A stretch of 64,000 bases of DNA from Fistularia commersonii (Eukaryota; Chordata; Actinopteri; Syngnathiformes; Fistulariidae): assembly GCA_037954325.1 (NCBI GenBank), contig JBBMNZ010000003.1, positions 13,803,892-13,867,891 on the forward strand. Reading direction: 5' to 3'. This document shows, in pieces, positions 61,961-64,000 of this stretch. The position numbers and the translations under genes were made by a program. A model generated the notes under the pieces. That model ran no database searches. It was not told the origin of the DNA and saw only the letters and a list, made by a program, of their open reading frames with translations. The number at the start of each line of letters is the position of its first letter. Position 1 is the first letter of the stretch.

Positions 61961-64000
61961 TCCCAGCTAAGTTGAGCGAGTGTGACAACTGATTTTTGCA
62001 TACCTGTGTTTGCGCCTCTTTGGCTATTTGGCTTTTCATAAGCACATTCATCCCTTCAGCAAGTGACCATTGCCTCTCATGGGAATAAGAGGAATGACTC
62101 CGGTTTTACTGTGGTTTATTTAATATCTTAAGTACTCCATGGTATAGTATTAAACATTTTTCCATCTATTGAAAAATGTGTGTGTAAACAAGTCATTCAA
62201 GCAATGTATTTATCCAAAGGGCGGGTTACAGAAGGAATCAGGTTTTGATGCAAGTGTTCTTAGTGGTTAAATAGTGGAACTAGTAGTGTGATATCCTTTA
62301 CCAGGACCAAAATTACTCTTCTCATCAACTTCAAGTACATTGAAAGAGAAACAATGGGTCAGTTTTGTTGAGAGTCACAAACCATGAAATAAATTTTTGT
62401 ACCATCTCCATTGAATGTGTTTGGTTTGATTACTTAATGAAAGTTTGGAGGAGCTACTAGATTACATTTTATCTCCTGAACCTTTGCAATGAAATGAATG
62501 GGGGCTCCACCTGCGACTTCATATTCCTCTGATATATGTCAATGGTATCAACACAAGGAATGCATAATGGTTGTCAAAACAGACTAATTACGTCTTGTCC
62601 TCTTCAGCCCCCAAGTTATGGTATATATGGTGACTTTTACATTTACCTTCTTATTTTCAATCTGAAAGGCATGGATCAATTTGTTGTTAACGTTTCAATT
62701 CACTGCTAATTATTTTGATAATTTGATTGAACAGGTTTTGCCCTCATTCATGAAGTGAATGAAATTTTTATCAACGTGTCAATGTTTTAATAATTCTGGA
62801 AAGCAAAGAGTAATCATCAACAGCAGGCTTGACTAATTGAACCACACTATATGTTCAGGCTTGTATGATTCAAAAATGTCAGTACTTCTACTAAGAAAGA
62901 TACCACTACTTTCTTACCAATGCGATTTTAATTATGCAGTTATGTCTGGAAGACATTTCTACAAGACCTGCTTTTATAATGTTCAGTATAACGCTGTCTT
63001 TCTTGCATTCGCACCCTGACTCTACCAAATTCACATGACATCTCACACTGTGTGTGTGATTATTGCACAATACGTGTTGTGAAAAACATTAAGACTTTTG
63101 AAAAGCAAGTTGTTTAAAAACACATGGCATCATTCCCCGTCTTCTTAACTTCATATTTTGATGGAAAGACCCCTGGTGTTGAGCTGCTCACTCGCTGAGC
63201 TTAGAATCAGCCATTGGAAAAAAAAATACAGTCAATCACATATCCGGGTGGGACACTGAATGTTGCGCAATTCGTCTCAGAACACAGCTTATTGAATGTG
63301 AATAAAGACAAGAGCTTTACAGGGCTGATGTTTTCCAGAACGAGCCCTAGCTGAGGCCGCAGTCCTCGTCCAGATGTCCCTGGGTCTAATTACATATCTG
63401 AGTCTAGCAGCGAGAGGACATGTCATCGGCAGGAGCTTATTTATGGGGGAAACAGGGGAGGGGCTGTGATCTGGGGTTGGGGTGTGATGCTCCTTCAATA
63501 GGAGGTTGTGGGATGATGGAGAGGAGAGATATATGTCAGCACTATGTACATTCAAAGAAAACAGACTTTACTGTGTTTTAACCCTTCAGGTTGTGGTTCT
63601 GTCTTTGTGTGTGTCAGTGTTGTCAAAAGCCAGGTTGGGGGTTTGGGCAGGTGTGGACACCGCATGCACTAGCCATTATTCTCCTTCAGCTAAGCCCCAC
63701 AAGTTGCCTCGCGCAGCCCTGAAAACCAGACTCATCATTGTTTTGCGAAGTGTTGATTGTGCAATCATACGCACAAGAACATGACCTACCCTATGAGGGG
63801 GTAGTTACACTAATTTTCTACACTAATATGGTAACAAGAAATGTCTTCATATAACTTTCCCCCACAAAATACACCATTATTCTTTGCAAATTTGAAACTT
63901 CATCGAAAGAACTTGGAAATGTTCTTCCGGGCTTACACCTTACGATTTTCCAGTCACAGGCTTAAAACTGAAAGTCAGAAGGAAATCTTAAGAGTCTTAC

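Larger units (their letters stand above)
47996..64000 (+). other. CHSY1 intron 2 (beginning)
   Basis: Sixteen kilobases of noncoding sequence after the exon 2 donor. No exon continuing CHSY1, no other gene and no large transposon was recognised. Contents are microsatellites (48175-48224, 49209-49233, 50346-50383, 53409-53466), an imperfect AAT-rich tract (48871-48920), a CTG run near 51938-51954 and a candidate conserved block at 61546-61960. Open frames up to about 120 codons lack domains and are treated as chance. Confidence 0.75.

Overview
This is vertebrate nuclear DNA, almost certainly from a teleost fish. Its genes have GT/AG introns. It is AT-rich, full of microsatellites, and packed with fish-type transposon families (Tc1, pogo, hAT, RTE, L2/Rex1-like, R2-like, Ty3/gypsy, SINEs). 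There are no operons, CRISPR arrays, rRNA or recognisable tRNA genes.

Layout. (1) 300-8145, minus strand: the 5' part of a gel-forming mucin gene (MUC5/MUC2 type). I could splice nine exons in frame, from a signal peptide through VWD, C8 and TIL domains; the gene runs off the left edge. Its introns carry a Tc1-like element, a pogo-like deletion derivative and a SINE. (2) About 8.3-26.0 kb: a gene-free, transposon-rich interval with nested insertions, including a decayed RTE retrotransposon, a decayed R2-like retrotransposon and a hAT element inside a Tc1 relic. (3) 26077-30037, plus: SNRPA1 (U2 snRNP A'), nine exons, complete. (4) 31091-42856, plus: SELENOS (selenoprotein S), six exons, complete, with its in-frame UGA selenocysteine codon and a SECIS hairpin in the 3'UTR. 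Its introns are swollen by a gypsy element, an L2-like LINE and a hAT element that has a perfect 8-bp target duplication and a nested foldback element. (5) 45435-47995, plus: CHSY1 (chondroitin sulfate synthase 1), exons 1 and 2. The rest of the window (to 64000) is its second intron; the last exon lies outside.

The SNRPA1-SELENOS-CHSY1 order and shared direction match my recollection of human 15q26.3, so this is a conserved vertebrate block; the mucin on the far side is not a neighbour I expect there. The genes do not form one pathway: mucus barrier, splicing, ER-associated degradation and glycosaminoglycan synthesis. I did not find a convincing undescribed system. The most interesting signals are the selenoprotein decoding signals, a UPR-type promoter site in SELENOS, and datable nested transposon insertions.
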